Shown one piece after another: positions 1 through 8,460 of a stretch of DNA of 64,000 nucleotides. Numbering within the stretch: position 1 is the first letter of the stretch; every line of letters starts with the position of its first letter. Made by a program: the position numbers and the translations under genes. The notes beneath the pieces are model-generated. The model saw only the letters and a program-made list of their open reading frames with translations. It had not been told where the DNA came from and ran no database searches. Origin of the DNA: Labedella phragmitis (GTDB lineage Bacteria; Actinomycetota; Actinomycetes; Actinomycetales; Microbacteriaceae); assembly GCF_004078635.1 (NCBI RefSeq), contig NZ_RZNB01000003.1, forward strand, positions 186,001 to 250,000, in the 5' to 3' direction.

Positions 1-1
1 T

Positions 2-526
2 GTCGCCGCGTCGAGCGGCCACCGGGATCGCGCGCGACGACTTGCGGGTGCGGTCATCGCCAACGATCCCCTGCCTCGAGACGGTGCGGCGGCGCTCCTG
101 CTGTCAGCGTCGCTCGACCCCTCGGCGGCGGAAGCCCCGACCCTCGCGTCCGCGCTCCGGCTCATGACGGAGTTCGGTCTCACGACGGTGGCGACGACCG
201 TCCCCCTCGACGTCTGGACATCGCTTTCCTCTCAGAAGGCCTCACCGATCGACGTGCCGCTGGCGGTCGTCTTCGGCGCCCGCCACCCGGCATCCACCCC
301 GACGCTGTCACGTCGGGAGGCGATCGTCCTCCGGGCCGCGAGCGCCGGCATGACGGTGCCCGAGATCGCCGCCGCCGAGCGGGTCTCCCCGCACACCGCG
401 AAGAAGCAATTGCTCAGCGCCTATCACAAGCTCGGGGTCAGCAACCGGGCCGACGCCATCACCGCGCTCGCCGCGAGCCCATGGATCCTCGCAGCGGCCC
501 CTCACGTCGACGAAGCCGTCGGCTGA
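2..526 (+). CDS. LuxR-type HTH regulator, 5' end outside window
   Basis: The reading frame is open from the first bases of the window, so only the C-terminal part (about 174 codons) is present. An internal ATG at 164 exists but the upstream codons read as ordinary protein, so the true start lies before the window. The last 65 residues carry a LuxR-type helix-turn-helix: LSRREAIVLRAASAGMTVPE, then a recognition helix with VSPHTAKKQL and the LGVSNRADAI tail. LuxR-type domains bind DNA as dimers and are usually fused to a sensing domain, which cannot be seen here. Family assignment is firm; the signal sensed is unknown. Confidence 0.85.
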   Translation, partial: VAASSGHRDRARRLAGAVIANDPLPRDGAAALLLSASLDPSAAEAPTLASALRLMTEFGLTTVATTVPLDVWTSLSSQKASPIDVPLAVVFGARHPASTPTLSRREAIVLRAASAGMTVPEIAAAERVSPHTAKKQLLSAYHKLGVSNRADAITALAASPWILAAAPHVDEAVG

Positions 527-571
527 CCCCCTTCCCCCGTGTCGAGACCCGACGCTGGGCGTCTCACGGCG

Positions 572-925
572 TCACTCCAGCCTCTCGCCGATCTGCTCGA
601 TCCATCGGAAGAAGGCGGCGCCTCCCGTCGTGGTCGTGTCGTACCGCCCGGAGAGCTCACGGAAGTGCGCCCCGCGCGCTCGCACTCGACGCATCACCTC
701 CACGAGAGCGGGGATGCCGCGGGGTAGACGCTCGATCGCGGTGACGGTGAGGATATCGCCGATGCCGAGGTTCCCGATGCACTCGCCGAGCGCCGGATAC
801 CCCTCGCGACCCGCGCGCAGCCGATCGACGAAGACCCGGTCGACGCCGGCCTCCTCGAGTCGGGCGACCTGCTCGTCCAGGCTCGTCACGCTTCCCACCG
901 CGCGTGCATAACCGATGACGGCCAA
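572..925 (-). CDS. stand-alone serine-recombinase N-terminal domain, catalytic Ser missing
   Basis: This 117-residue protein matches the resolvase/invertase catalytic domain over its whole length (IGYAR at residues 4-8, LDEQ, a GD turn, ERLPR and DTTTTGG), but has no C-terminal HTH. The residue that should be the catalytic serine (two after the Arg of YAR) is Val10; Ser12 is two positions off. The two arginines of the usual DRLGR motif survive in ERLPR. I chose TTG at 925 because a perfect AGGAGG lies 4 nt upstream. It is divergent from the small HTH gene at 1063. Without the serine, DNA cleavage looks impossible, so a regulatory or partner-binding role, or decay, is inferred. Confidence 0.75.
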   Translation of the reverse strand: MAVIGYARAVGSVTSLDEQVARLEEAGVDRVFVDRLRAGREGYPALGECIGNLGIGDILTVTAIERLPRGIPALVEVMRRVRARGAHFRELSGRYDTTTTGGAAFFRWIEQIGERLE

Positions 926-1062
926 CGATCCTCCTCGGATAGTCGTCGCAGCGTCCCGAGCATAGGCAGAGCGGACGGTATCCGGCTGGGGAGCGTCCGT
1001 CCCCTGTGGACAAATGTGGAGAGCGCCCGACGACGGTACGCGGACTCCAATACGCTGGCGCC

Positions 1063-1329
1063 ATGCAGATCGCTCGCGTTCAGGATTTCCGCATCGCCGC
1101 GGGCGCGGTGCGTGCCGAACTCGCTCGCCGCAGCATCCCGCGCCGTGAGGCCGTGGCGGCACTCCAGGCAGGGACGTCCGGCCTGGGGCGCACGGCCGCC
1201 TACGAACGCATTGCGGGCCTCGTCCCATTCTCCTGGACGGAACTCGCGCTGCTCTCGGCGGCATTCGGCATCCCCGTCGAGGTCCTCTCCGGATCGCGCG
1301 CCCCAGACCCGGCCGCCGTCGAGATCTGA
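1063..1329 (+). CDS. small HTH (XRE/Cro-like) DNA-binding protein
   Basis: The 88-residue product is mostly a helix-turn-helix fold: a helix with VRAELARRSIPRREAVAAL, a turn, TAAYERIAG, then WTELALLSAAFGIPVEVLSG, which resembles the last helices of Cro/CI-type regulators. ATG at 1063 is chosen over an in-frame start at 1006 because TACGCT lies six bases upstream, a leaderless -10 arrangement repeated across this window. It is divergent from the degenerate resolvase-like gene, separated by about 137 bases. No effector domain is present. Target unknown. Confidence 0.7.
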   Translation: MQIARVQDFRIAAGAVRAELARRSIPRREAVAALQAGTSGLGRTAAYERIAGLVPFSWTELALLSAAFGIPVEVLSGSRAPDPAAVEI

Positions 1330-1380
1330 TCGTACGACTCGTCGCAGGAGCCGCCGAGGGACCATGCCCCCGCACGACGA

Positions 1381-1412
1381 AGAAGGGCCCCGCCTGCCGG
1401 CGGGGCCCTTCT
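1381..1412 (-). terminator. hairpin terminator of the rplK-rplA operon
   Basis: A perfect 14-bp stem (1381-1394 with 1399-1412) closes a four-base loop. Read on the minus strand it is followed by TTCTTCG. It lies between the stop of rplA and the convergent HTH gene, so it probably stops transcription from both sides. Confidence 0.85.
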
Positions 1413-1443
1413 CACAGTGGTGCTACGTCTGTCGGACGACCGA

Positions 1444-2133
1444 TCAGAGCGCGTTGACGTCGAGCGGGATGCCCGGGCCGAAGGTCGTCGAGACGGCGCC
1501 CTTCTGGATGTAGCGGCCCTTCGAGCTCGACGGCTTGAGGCGCTGGACCTCGTCGAGCGCCGCCGCGAGGTTCTGCTCGAGCTGCTCGGCCGTGAACTGC
1601 GCCTTGCCGACGACGAAGTGCACGTTGGCGTGCTTGTCGACGCGGAACTCGATCTTTCCGCCCTTGATCTCGGTGACGGCGCGTGCGACGTCGGGAGTCA
1701 CAGTGCCGGTCTTCGGGTTGGGCATGAGGCCACGCGGGCCGAGCACCTTACCGAGTCGACCGACCTTGCCCATGAGCTCGGGCGTCGAGACGGCGGAATC
1801 GAACGACGTGTAGCCGCCCGCGACCTTCTCGATGAGCTCGTCGCCGCCGACCTCGTCGGCACCAGCGGCGATCGCGGCCTCGGCGGCCGGTCCCGTCGCG
1901 AACACGATGACGCGAGCGGTCTTACCCGTGCCGTGCGGCAGGATGACCGTTCCGCGGACCATCTGGTCAGCCTTGCGGGGGTCGACACCGAGCTTGAGGG
2001 CGACCTCGACGGTGCTGTTGAACTTGGACGAACCGGTCTCCTGGGCGAGAGCGACAGCCTCGGAGGGCGAGTAGAACTTGCCCTCTTCGATCTTCTCGGC
2101 CGCAGCCCGGTAGGCCTTTGACTTCTGTGCCAT
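1444..2133 (-). CDS. rplA: 50S ribosomal protein L1
   Basis: The 229-residue product has the normal bacterial L1 length and signature ([15 protein letters not shown] at the start, [12 protein letters not shown], and [13 protein letters not shown] in the middle). L1 sits on 23S rRNA at the exit-site stalk and in many bacteria represses its own operon. The ATG at 2133 follows CAGGAG at a good distance; a longer frame upstream is not needed. It is the last gene of the secE-nusG-rplK-rplA order and is followed by a strong hairpin terminator. Confidence 0.97.
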   Translation of the reverse strand: MAQKSKAYRAAAEKIEEGKFYSPSEAVALAQETGSSKFNSTVEVALKLGVDPRKADQMVRGTVILPHGTGKTARVIVFATGPAAEAAIAAGADEVGGDELIEKVAGGYTSFDSAVSTPELMGKVGRLGKVLGPRGLMPNPKTGTVTPDVARAVTEIKGGKIEFRVDKHANVHFVVGKAQFTAEQLEQNLAAALDEVQRLKPSSSKGRYIQKGAVSTTFGPGIPLDVNAL

Positions 2134-2234
2134 TTTTTTCTCCTGTGAGAATGTGGTCATCTGCGCCTGGCCGGCGCTGCCACGAATTTGCATACCCGGT
2201 CCGACAGGGACCGGGCGGGGATGTCTGGTGAGCG

Positions 2235-2666
2235 TCAGGCCTCGACGGTGATACCCATGGAGCGGGCGGTACCGGCGATGATCTTCGCCGCAGCGTCGAT
2301 GTCGTTGGCGTTGAGGTCGGGCTGCTTGGTCTCGGCGATCTCGCGGACCTGAGCCTGCGTGAGCTTCGCGACCTTGACGGTGTGCGGCGTGGACGAACCC
2401 TTGCCGACGCCCGCAGCCTTCTTGATGAGCTCGGCGGCCGGCGGGGTCTTGAGGATGAACGTGAACGAGCGGTCCTCGTAGACGGTGATCTCGACCGGGA
2501 TGACGTTTCCGCGCTGGGCTTCCGTCGCAGCGTTGTACGCCTTGCAGAACTCCATGATGTTGACGCCGTGCTGACCGAGCGCCGGTCCGATCGGCGGTGC
2601 GGGGTTGGCGGCGCCGGCCTTGATCTGAAGCTTAATCAGACCCGTGACCTTCTTCTTCGGTGCCAT
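2235..2666 (-). CDS. rplK: 50S ribosomal protein L11
   Basis: The 143-residue product is full length for L11. The N-terminal domain carries the conserved proline run ([20 protein letters not shown]) and the C-terminal RNA-binding domain ends in SMGITVEA. L11 forms the base of the GTPase stalk with 23S rRNA and is needed for stringent-response sensing. GAAGGAAG precedes the ATG. It lies about 100 bases upstream of rplA and 83 bases downstream of nusG, the standard arrangement. Confidence 0.98.
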   Translation of the reverse strand: MAPKKKVTGLIKLQIKAGAANPAPPIGPALGQHGVNIMEFCKAYNAATEAQRGNVIPVEITVYEDRSFTFILKTPPAAELIKKAAGVGKGSSTPHTVKVAKLTQAQVREIAETKQPDLNANDIDAAAKIIAGTARSMGITVEA

Positions 2667-2749
2667 GTTTCTTCCTTCTTCGGTGGTTCGAACGCCATCG
2701 GATGATGTGCGCTCTCCCGCATGCCTCTGGGGCAGCGGTGGCTAGGGAA

Positions 2750-3925
2750 CTAGAGCTTCGACACCTGGTCGAAGCTGAGCTCGACCGGCGTCTCGCGCTC
2801 GAACAGGGAGACGAGCACGGTGAGCTTTCCGCTCTCCGGCTTGATCTCGCTGATCGACCCGGGGAGACCCGCGAACGAGCCCTCCTTGATCGTGATCGTC
2901 TCGCCGATCTCGAAGTCGACCTCGGCGGGGATGGCACGCGACGTGGTCGCCGACCCCTTCTGGCCGCCCGACTTCGCCGGAGCGGTCTCCTGGATCTCGA
3001 CGAGGCTCTTCAGCATGTTGAAGGCCTCCTCGAAACGGAGCGGCGTGGGGTTGTGCGAGTTGCCGACGAAGCCCGTGACGCCGGGCGTGTGACGCACGAC
3101 GGACCACGAGTCCTCGTTGAGGTCCATGCGGACGAGCACGTAGCCGGGGATCCGGACGCGCGTGACCATCTTGCGCTGCCCGTTCTTGATCTCGACGACG
3201 TCCTCCATGGGGACCTCGACCTGGTAGATGTACTCCTCGACCTCGAGCGATCCCTTGCGCTGCTCGATGTTGGCCTTCACGCGACGCTCGAAGCCCGCGT
3301 AGGAGTGGATGACGTACCACTTGCCCGGAAGCGAACGCAGCTCCGCGCGGAACGCGTCGTAGGGGTCGACCTCGGCCGCATCCTCGTCCGCCGTGTCGAT
3401 GTCGACACCCGTGTCATCGGGACGCTCGACGTCGACCCCGCCCTCATCCTCGGCCTCGATGATGTCGTCGAGGGCGGCGGAGACGTCCGCGACCTCGGCG
3501 TCGACATCGGGAACCGGACGGACGTCGTCACCGTCGTCGTCACCGTCCACGGGCTCGCCCGTGTAGGGGGAGTCGTCGTACTCGGAGGAATCGGCGGCCT
3601 CATCGGCCAGCTCGACCTCTTCCTCGTCCTCGATGGCCTCGGCCGCCGCCTCGACCTCGGCGGCCTCATCGATCTCGAGGGCGTCGTCGACGATCGCGTC
3701 GGCCTCGGGGTCGGGCGCCTCGGCGACCGCGTCGATGTCGTCGAACGCGGCGCTCGACTCGTCGTCGGTCTCGTCGTCGGGGACGACGTGGATGGCGTTG
3801 TGCTCTGCGCCGTCGACGGAGTGGATCTCGGCGTCGGCGACGTTGCCCTCCTGGGCCTCATCGACCTCGCTCGACTGCTCGGCAGCCGTCGACAGGTCGA
3901 TGTCGTCGCGGTTTCTTTCAGACAC
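2750..3925 (-). CDS. nusG: transcription termination/antitermination factor NusG with long acidic N-terminal extension
   Basis: The last roughly 190 residues are a normal NusG: the NGN domain from [20 protein letters not shown] through [12 protein letters not shown] and [12 protein letters not shown], then a KOW domain beginning at [18 protein letters not shown]. About 200 residues precede it, made almost wholly of Asp, Glu, Ala and Val, and are predicted to be disordered. Such tails are known in actinobacterial NusG but this one is long. The GTG start at 3925 follows GGAAGAGA. NusG binds RNA polymerase and links it to Rho or the ribosome. The operon context with secE, rplK and rplA confirms identity. 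Confidence 0.97.
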   Translation of the reverse strand: MSERNRDDIDLSTAAEQSSEVDEAQEGNVADAEIHSVDGAEHNAIHVVPDDETDDESSAAFDDIDAVAEAPDPEADAIVDDALEIDEAAEVEAAAEAIEDEEEVELADEAADSSEYDDSPYTGEPVDGDDDGDDVRPVPDVDAEVADVSAALDDIIEAEDEGGVDVERPDDTGVDIDTADEDAAEVDPYDAFRAELRSLPGKWYVIHSYAGFERRVKANIEQRKGSLEVEEYIYQVEVPMEDVVEIKNGQRKMVTRVRIPGYVLVRMDLNEDSWSVVRHTPGVTGFVGNSHNPTPLRFEEAFNMLKSLVEIQETAPAKSGGQKGSATTSRAIPAEVDFEIGETITIKEGSFAGLPGSISEIKPESGKLTVLVSLFERETPVELSFDQVSKL

Positions 3926-4046
3926 TGGATCTCTTCCTTCGATTTCGTCGGAGGGCGCGGGGGCGCTCTCCGATACGTCGTTGCGTTCTACGCTTCGTCG
4001 TTCAGCCGGATGGTCGGGCTCGAGGTCCGATCCGGCGACGAGCGGG

Positions 4047-4325
4047 CTAACCGCCGGCCGGTGTCCCGAACACGAAGATCACGATGAAGCTGAACAACTG
4101 GTCCAGTCCGTAGACGAGGGCCATCATGATCACCACGAACACGAGCACGACGCCCGTGTAGCTCAGCAGCTCCTTGCGGGTCGGCGTGACGACCTTCTTG
4201 AGCTCGTTCACGACCTGCTTCAGGAACAGGATGAGCCCGGCGAACGGACCACGCCGCGCGGCGCGCTCCTTCTTCGCGTTCGCGACGATCTCTTCGCTCG
4301 GCTCGTCGATAACTTTTCGGGCCAC
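4047..4325 (-). CDS. secE: preprotein translocase subunit SecE
   Basis: This 92-residue protein has the SecE pattern: a short cytoplasmic part with [20 protein letters not shown], then one membrane span (about residues 54-85, [18 protein letters not shown]). SecE clamps SecY in the protein-export channel. I chose GTG at 4325, which gives the usual short N-terminus MARKVIDEP; an upstream ATG at 4394 would read through the tRNA-Trp gene. The ribosome-binding site is weak (AACGAG immediately before the GTG). It lies between tRNA-Trp and nusG, as in most bacteria. Confidence 0.95.
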   Translation of the reverse strand: MARKVIDEPSEEIVANAKKERAARRGPFAGLILFLKQVVNELKKVVTPTRKELLSYTGVVLVFVVIMMALVYGLDQLFSFIVIFVFGTPAGG

Positions 4326-4367
4326 CTCGTTACACCTTTCCCGTGTCGGACCCGATGGGCCGACGCG

Positions 4368-4440
4368 CAGGGCGGACAGGACTCGAACCTGCAACCTGCG
4401 GTTTTGGAGACCGCTGCTCTACCAATTGAGCCACCGCCCT
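4368..4440 (-). tRNA. tRNA-Trp (anticodon CCA)
   Basis: The minus strand folds into a cloverleaf: a perfect 7-bp acceptor stem AGGGCGG/CCGCCCT, D-arm GCTC...GAGC, anticodon loop CTCCAAA giving CCA, T-arm GCAGG-TTCGAGT-CCTGT and discriminator G. CCA is not encoded. It sits 42 bases upstream of secE and is probably cotranscribed with it. Confidence 0.96.
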
Positions 4441-4814
4441 TCGGCCTCGGGGTTCCGAAGCCGGATCCCGGGGGTCCGGGATCAATGGTATGAAATCCAG
4501 GGCTCCACTGCTCTCACCTTGCGGAAACACACGTGCCGACGCATCGAGGATGCTCATGCCGGTTGGGGTTCCCATGAAAATGGGCGCAGAAAAGCTTGGC
4601 GGATTTCACCACCACGCTCCAGTGTAGACGACGCCCGGCGGCCGGTAAAGCCGAGGGCCCTCCGGCGCCTGCACCACCGGGCCGTGACCCGGATCCCTCG
4701 TCGAGACGTCGCCGGCGGATGGTGGTACTGGGGGGACCATATCGGCCGACCCGGGCACGACGTCCGCCGGGCCGGTCGTAGTGTCCGTTGAGTGATGACG
4801 GTGGAGGGCTGCGC
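4441..4814. other. intergenic region upstream of tRNA-Trp and the acyltransferase
   Basis: These 374 bases hold no convincing gene. On the minus side they must contain the promoter of the tRNA-Trp-secE-nusG transcript; TACCAT at about 4487-4492 (minus strand) could be a -10 element. An 8-bp hairpin (GATCCCGG at 4465-4472 with CCGGGATC at 4477-4484) lies between this and the tRNA. On the plus side GGAGGG at 4803-4808 is the ribosome-binding site of the next gene. Confidence 0.5.
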
Positions 4815-5946
4815 GTGTCTGGCGTGACGCCTGGGCCTCTGGACCCGCCGCGACGGGAATTGCGTCAGCTCACCGGCCTGCGCATCATCGCCGCGCTGTG
4901 GGTCGTCCTCTTCCACTTCGAAGGTCAGTACGCCCGGCTCCTCCCGGAGATCGGCGGCGTCGTCTGGGCAACCGGGTCGCGCGGATTTCTCGCCGTCGAC
5001 CTGTTCTTCGTCCTGAGCGGCTACATCCTCGCCTACCAGCACCTCCGGACCTTCTCCGAGGGACGCGGACGGTTCGGGAGGTTCCTTCTCAAGAGGCTGG
5101 CGCGGATCTATCCCGTACATCTGGCCACCCTCGTCTTCCTGGTCCTCGTCGTCCTCGTCGGCGCGCGCATCGGCGTCACCCTCGGCAGGGCCGAGCACTT
5201 CACGGTGGAGGGCGCCGTCCAGGATCTCCTCCTCGTCCGTGGCTGGTTCTGGCCGTCGCAGGGGTGGAACTACCCGGCATGGTCGCTGAGCGCCGAGTGG
5301 CTCGCCTACCTGTTGTTCCCGGTGATCTGCCTCGTGATCGCTCGCGTCGCCCATCCTCGTCGGAGCGCGCTCGTGGTCGTCATGCTGGCCCTCGTCGCCG
5401 TGGAGGGCGTTGGCGCGGCTGCGCTCCCCTGGGCGGACCAAGATGCCCGTCGCACCCCTCCGCGTCCTCACGGCGTTCTCCTGCGGGGTGGCACTGTTCC
5501 GGTTCACCGAGAACGCTCGCGCCACCACGGGGAGGGGCTGGAGCGGTCTCCTGATCCTCGTGGCGTTCGTCGTCGGGACACCGTTCCTCCCCGAGGGCCC
5601 CTTCCTCGCAGCGATCAGCCTCGGGGTCTCCGTCGTCATCATCGGAGCGCTCGCGACGGGCACAGGCCGGGCCGTGGACATCCTCGGATCCCGGCCCATG
5701 GAATACGGCGGCCGGATATCGTTCAGCGTGTACATGACGCACGGCATCGTGCTTCTGCTGTCACCCGTGCGGTTCCTCGGCATCGACGAGGTGGAGGCCT
5801 GGCCGCTCCCGGAACGAGTCGGAGTCGCCCTCGCCCAGCTTCTCGTCGTGCTGGGGGCCGGGGCCCTTCTCTACCACCTCGTGGAGCGACCGGGCCAGCG
5901 TGCCGTCATGTCCTCGACGAGCCGGCGCACGGCTCGGCGCGCATGA
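4815..5946 (+). pseudogene. frameshifted acyltransferase-3 family membrane protein (OafA-like)
   Basis: The first part (from GTG 4815, preceded by GGAGGG) reads as an acyltransferase-3 protein: LTGLRIIAALWVVLFHFEG with the conserved His, a FFVLSGY motif, RLARIYPVHL and further membrane spans up to about base 5430. There the frame runs into non-protein sequence, while the next frame from about 5430 carries the rest of the same fold (FSCGVALFRF, GRISFSVYMTHGI, YHLVERPGQRA) to a stop at 5946. One extra base (or two missing) near 5425-5445 would explain this. Intact members transfer acetyl or succinyl groups to envelope sugars. It may be a true pseudogene or a sequencing error. Confidence 0.8.
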
Positions 5947-5991
5947 CCGTGCGGCCGCGGAGCGGCCGCACCGCGGCCGAGCACCGTGCTC

Positions 5992-6141
5992 TCAGGCCAT
6001 GACGGCGACGACGATCGCGCTCGCGATGACGAGCCAGACCGGGGTGACCAGCACGAGACCGTGCACGATGCCCGCGACAGCGGACGTCCCGGCGGGATGC
6101 TGAGCGAAATCGAACCGGGTGTTGCCGTCCATGGCGACCAT
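5992..6141 (-). CDS. 49-residue single-span membrane protein (copy A of a twin pair)
   Basis: The ATG at 6141 follows GGAAGGAG closely. The product has a short polar N-terminus and one membrane helix, GIVHGLVLVTPVWLVIASAI, ending at the C-terminus. The helix resembles that of the neighbour at 6317-6496 (both keep GI..GL..V.P.W), so the two look like duplicated genes. No known family is recognised. The very short length and lack of other domains suggest a membrane-associated peptide or a small subunit, but function is unknown. Confidence 0.6.
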   Translation of the reverse strand: MVAMDGNTRFDFAQHPAGTSAVAGIVHGLVLVTPVWLVIASAIVVAVMA

Positions 6142-6258
6142 GTGGGCTCCTTCCCGACGGACGATACGAGTCAACAATGATCGCTCGGGAGCCTGACGGC
6201 CAGCCGGAAGTACCGGAAACGGGCAGAGTTCACCCGCTGTTCCCCGTTGTGCCGACGC

Positions 6259-6271
6259 GGGGGGGGGGGGG
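6259..6271. repeat. homopolymer of 13 G
   Basis: An uninterrupted run of 13 guanines lies about 118 bases upstream of the 49-residue membrane protein gene and 46 bases downstream of its relative. Runs this long slip readily during replication and are also prone to sequencing error. Confidence 0.95.
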
Positions 6272-6316
6272 ATGATTCGGCGACGACCCGGTGGAGGCGC
6301 CTGGAGACGGAGGGCC

Positions 6317-6496
6317 CTAGAGGGAGAGCAGCGCGACGACGCCGATGCCCGCGCCGATCCAGATCGGCGCGACGATCGCGAGGCCGAAGAGGATCCCGCG
6401 GATGGGGGCGGAGTCGCGGCGGGCGGACGCCAGCTCCCGACCCTCGAGGGGTGTCGGCTCCCCGAAAGGACGACTCGAGACGTCGTACGTGGTCAT
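6317..6496 (-). CDS. 59-residue single-span membrane protein (copy B of a twin pair)
   Basis: From the ATG at 6496 the product has about 30 polar residues with PTPLEGRELASARRDSAPIR, then one membrane helix, RGILFGLAIVAPIWIGAGIG, up to the C-terminus. The helix shares the GI..GL..V.P.W pattern with the smaller gene at 5992-6141. Both are on the minus strand, 175 bases apart with the 13-G run between them. No ribosome-binding site is obvious, so an earlier in-frame start (up to 6550) cannot be excluded. No family recognised. Confidence 0.5.
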   Translation of the reverse strand: MTTYDVSSRPFGEPTPLEGRELASARRDSAPIRGILFGLAIVAPIWIGAGIGVVALLSL

Positions 6497-6660
6497 GCTG
6501 GCCCCCCGGGTGGTTCCCGTCACCCCTCCGCGTGCGACGGAGGAGCGCACCCACCGTGTGCGTCGGTGGATGGGCTCATTCTGACTGCTGCGACCGTCCT
6601 GGTCGATACCCGTTTCCGGGCGATCCCCGTTCGGGGGTCACGATACGCGGTGCACCGCAC

Positions 6661-6690
6661 GCGGCTGCGGCTGCGGCTGCGGCTGCGGCG
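6661..6690. repeat. tandem hexamer GCGGCT, five units
   Basis: Four perfect units of GCGGCT are followed by one GCGGCG. The array lies about 60 bases upstream of the aminotransferase start and outside coding sequence. Confidence 0.9.
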
Positions 6691-6748
6691 CCGAGGGAAA
6701 CACCTCCCGTTCTAGGGTGCCGGTCCGGTCGCGGGATACTGTGGGACG

Positions 6749-7939
6749 GTGACGTCGCGACTCTCCTCCAAGATCTCCGCCATCGCCGAATCGGCGACCC
6801 TCAAGGTCGACGCGAAGGCCAAGGCGCTCCAGGCCGCGGGGCGACCCGTCATCAGCTACGCCGCGGGCGAGCCGGACTTCCCGACACCCGCGCACATCGT
6901 CGAGGCGGCGCTCTCCGCCGTGAGCGATCCACGGAACCACCGGTACACGCCCGCGGCCGGCCTTCCCGACCTCCGTGAGGCCGTCGCGGCGAAGACCCTG
7001 CGCGATTCGGGAACCGCCGTCGACCCCTCGCAGGTCATCGTGACCAACGGCGGCAAGCAGTCCGTCTACGAGGCCTTCCAGGTCCTTCTCGATCCGGGCG
7101 ACGAGGTCATCGTGCCCTCCCCCTTCTGGACCACCTACCCCGAAGCGATCGCCCTGGCCGACGGCGTCACCGTGCCCGTCTTCGCCGACGCTGACGCGGG
7201 TTACCTCGTCTCGGTCGAGCAGCTCGAGGCCGCGCGGACCGACCGCACCAAGGCCCTCCTGTTCGTCTCGCCGTCGAACCCGACGGGAGCGGTCTACTCG
7301 GCCGAGCAGACGCAGGCGATCGGCGAGTGGGCGCTCGAACACGGCATCTGGGTCATCAGCGACGAGATCTACCAGAACCTCACCTACGGCGAGCGGGCCG
7401 TCTCGATCCTCGAGGCCGTTCCCGACCTCGCATCGCAGACGCTGCTCGTGAACGGAGTCGCGAAGACCTACGCGATGACCGGCTGGCGCGTGGGCTGGAC
7501 GGTCGGCCCCGTCGACGCGGTGAAGGCCCTCGGCAACCTGCAGTCGCACCTCTCCGGAAACGTCAACAACGTCGCGCAGCGCGCGGCGATCGCAGCCCTC
7601 ACCGGACCGCAGGACGCGGCGGACGAGATGCGAGCGGCCTTCGACAGGCGGCGTCACCTCATCCTGGAGGAATTCGCGCAGGTCCCGGGCTTCCGCACGC
7701 CCACCCCGGACGGCGCGTTCTACGTGTACCCGGACGTGTCGGAACTGCTCGGGCGCGAGTGGGGTGGCCGCACCATTTCGACGTCGCTCGAACTCGCCGA
7801 CTACATCCTCGACGAGGCCGAGGTCGCCGCGGTCCCCGGCGAGGCCTTCGGCCCGTCCGGTTACTTGCGGTTCAGCTACGCGCTCGGCGACGAGCAGCTC
7901 GTGGAGGGCGCTCGTCGCCTGGCGCGCCTCTTCGCCTGA
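6749..7939 (+). CDS. PLP-dependent aspartate-type aminotransferase
   Basis: The 396-residue product is a full-length class I aminotransferase. It shows the fold-type I marks: SPSNPTG (Asn177), SDEIY (Asp205, Tyr208), the cofactor lysine in [13 protein letters not shown] (Lys239, Arg247) and a C-terminal arginine in YLRFSYA for the substrate carboxylate. Close relatives are aspartate aminotransferases (aspB/aspC type) that move the amino group between aspartate and 2-oxoglutarate. The start is GTG at 6749 with TACTGT six bases upstream, a leaderless arrangement. In some actinobacteria this gene lies near secE, as here. Exact substrate is inferred from family only. Confidence 0.9.
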   Translation: MTSRLSSKISAIAESATLKVDAKAKALQAAGRPVISYAAGEPDFPTPAHIVEAALSAVSDPRNHRYTPAAGLPDLREAVAAKTLRDSGTAVDPSQVIVTNGGKQSVYEAFQVLLDPGDEVIVPSPFWTTYPEAIALADGVTVPVFADADAGYLVSVEQLEAARTDRTKALLFVSPSNPTGAVYSAEQTQAIGEWALEHGIWVISDEIYQNLTYGERAVSILEAVPDLASQTLLVNGVAKTYAMTGWRVGWTVGPVDAVKALGNLQSHLSGNVNNVAQRAAIAALTGPQDAADEMRAAFDRRRHLILEEFAQVPGFRTPTPDGAFYVYPDVSELLGREWGGRTISTSLELADYILDEAEVAAVPGEAFGPSGYLRFSYALGDEQLVEGARRLARLFA

Positions 7940-7942
7940 CGC

Positions 7943-7959
7943 GAGGCGGGATCCGCCTC
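7943..7959. terminator. hairpin between convergent genes
   Basis: A 7-bp perfect stem GAGGCGG/CCGCCTC with loop GAT lies just after the aminotransferase stop and overlaps the stop codon of the convergent proline-rich gene. No T-run follows, so terminator activity is inferred from position only. Confidence 0.5.
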
Positions 7960-8344
7960 AGCCGGAGGTCGGATAGGACGGCGGGCCGTTCGGCGCGCTC
8001 GGGGCTCCCGGCGGGCTGAAGGGCGTCGGCGGGACGCTCGGCGCGGCGGGCACGCTCGGGGGTCCCGGGAATCCGGGCGGCGGGGTGTGGTCGGGCTCGG
8101 GGACGGACCAGGGCTCGGGGGCGGGCTCCGGTGCGGGTTCAGGCGCCGGTTCAGGGGTGGGCTCGGGAGCCGGTTCGGGCACCGTCTCCGGCGTGGGCTC
8201 GGGAGCCGGTTCCGCCGGGAGGGATCCTCTTTGCCCGGACCGCTCCGGATGGCCGGGAGGCGACGGGAGCGGCGGCGGAACGGGCGGTGTCCCGCTCGGC
8301 TCGCCGGGAAGCGGGGTCTGCGGTGTCGTCGGTTCTTCAGACAT
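7958..8344 (-). CDS. proline-rich low-complexity protein
   Basis: The 128-residue product is built of proline, glutamate and alanine, with a central array of PEP[AT] units (PEPAPEPTPE repeated) and a tail of P-x-x-P turns ending PPSYPTSG. There is no signal peptide, membrane span or known domain. The start is well supported: GGAGGAG lies 5 bases before the ATG, and TAGGCT further upstream can serve as a -10. It may be a spacer-like cytoplasmic protein or the remaining N-terminal part of a longer membrane protein, since proline-rich N-termini of this sort usually precede membrane spans in this family. Function unknown. Confidence 0.6.
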   Translation of the reverse strand: MSEEPTTPQTPLPGEPSGTPPVPPPLPSPPGHPERSGQRGSLPAEPAPEPTPETVPEPAPEPTPEPAPEPAPEPAPEPWSVPEPDHTPPPGFPGPPSVPAAPSVPPTPFSPPGAPSAPNGPPSYPTSG

Positions 8345-8460
8345 GGTCTCCTCCTCGAGTTGACACCGAGCCTAGGCGAGCGACCACCCTGCACCAGGGG
8401 GTCGCGCGGCGACGCCGGCTCGTCGAGGATGACCGATCACCGCGGATCGGAGGGGGAACG

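Noticed and set aside
4788-4814. TTG at 4788 as the start of the acyltransferase
   Set aside because: The GTG at 4815 has GGAGGG at an ideal distance, whereas the TTG has no ribosome-binding site.
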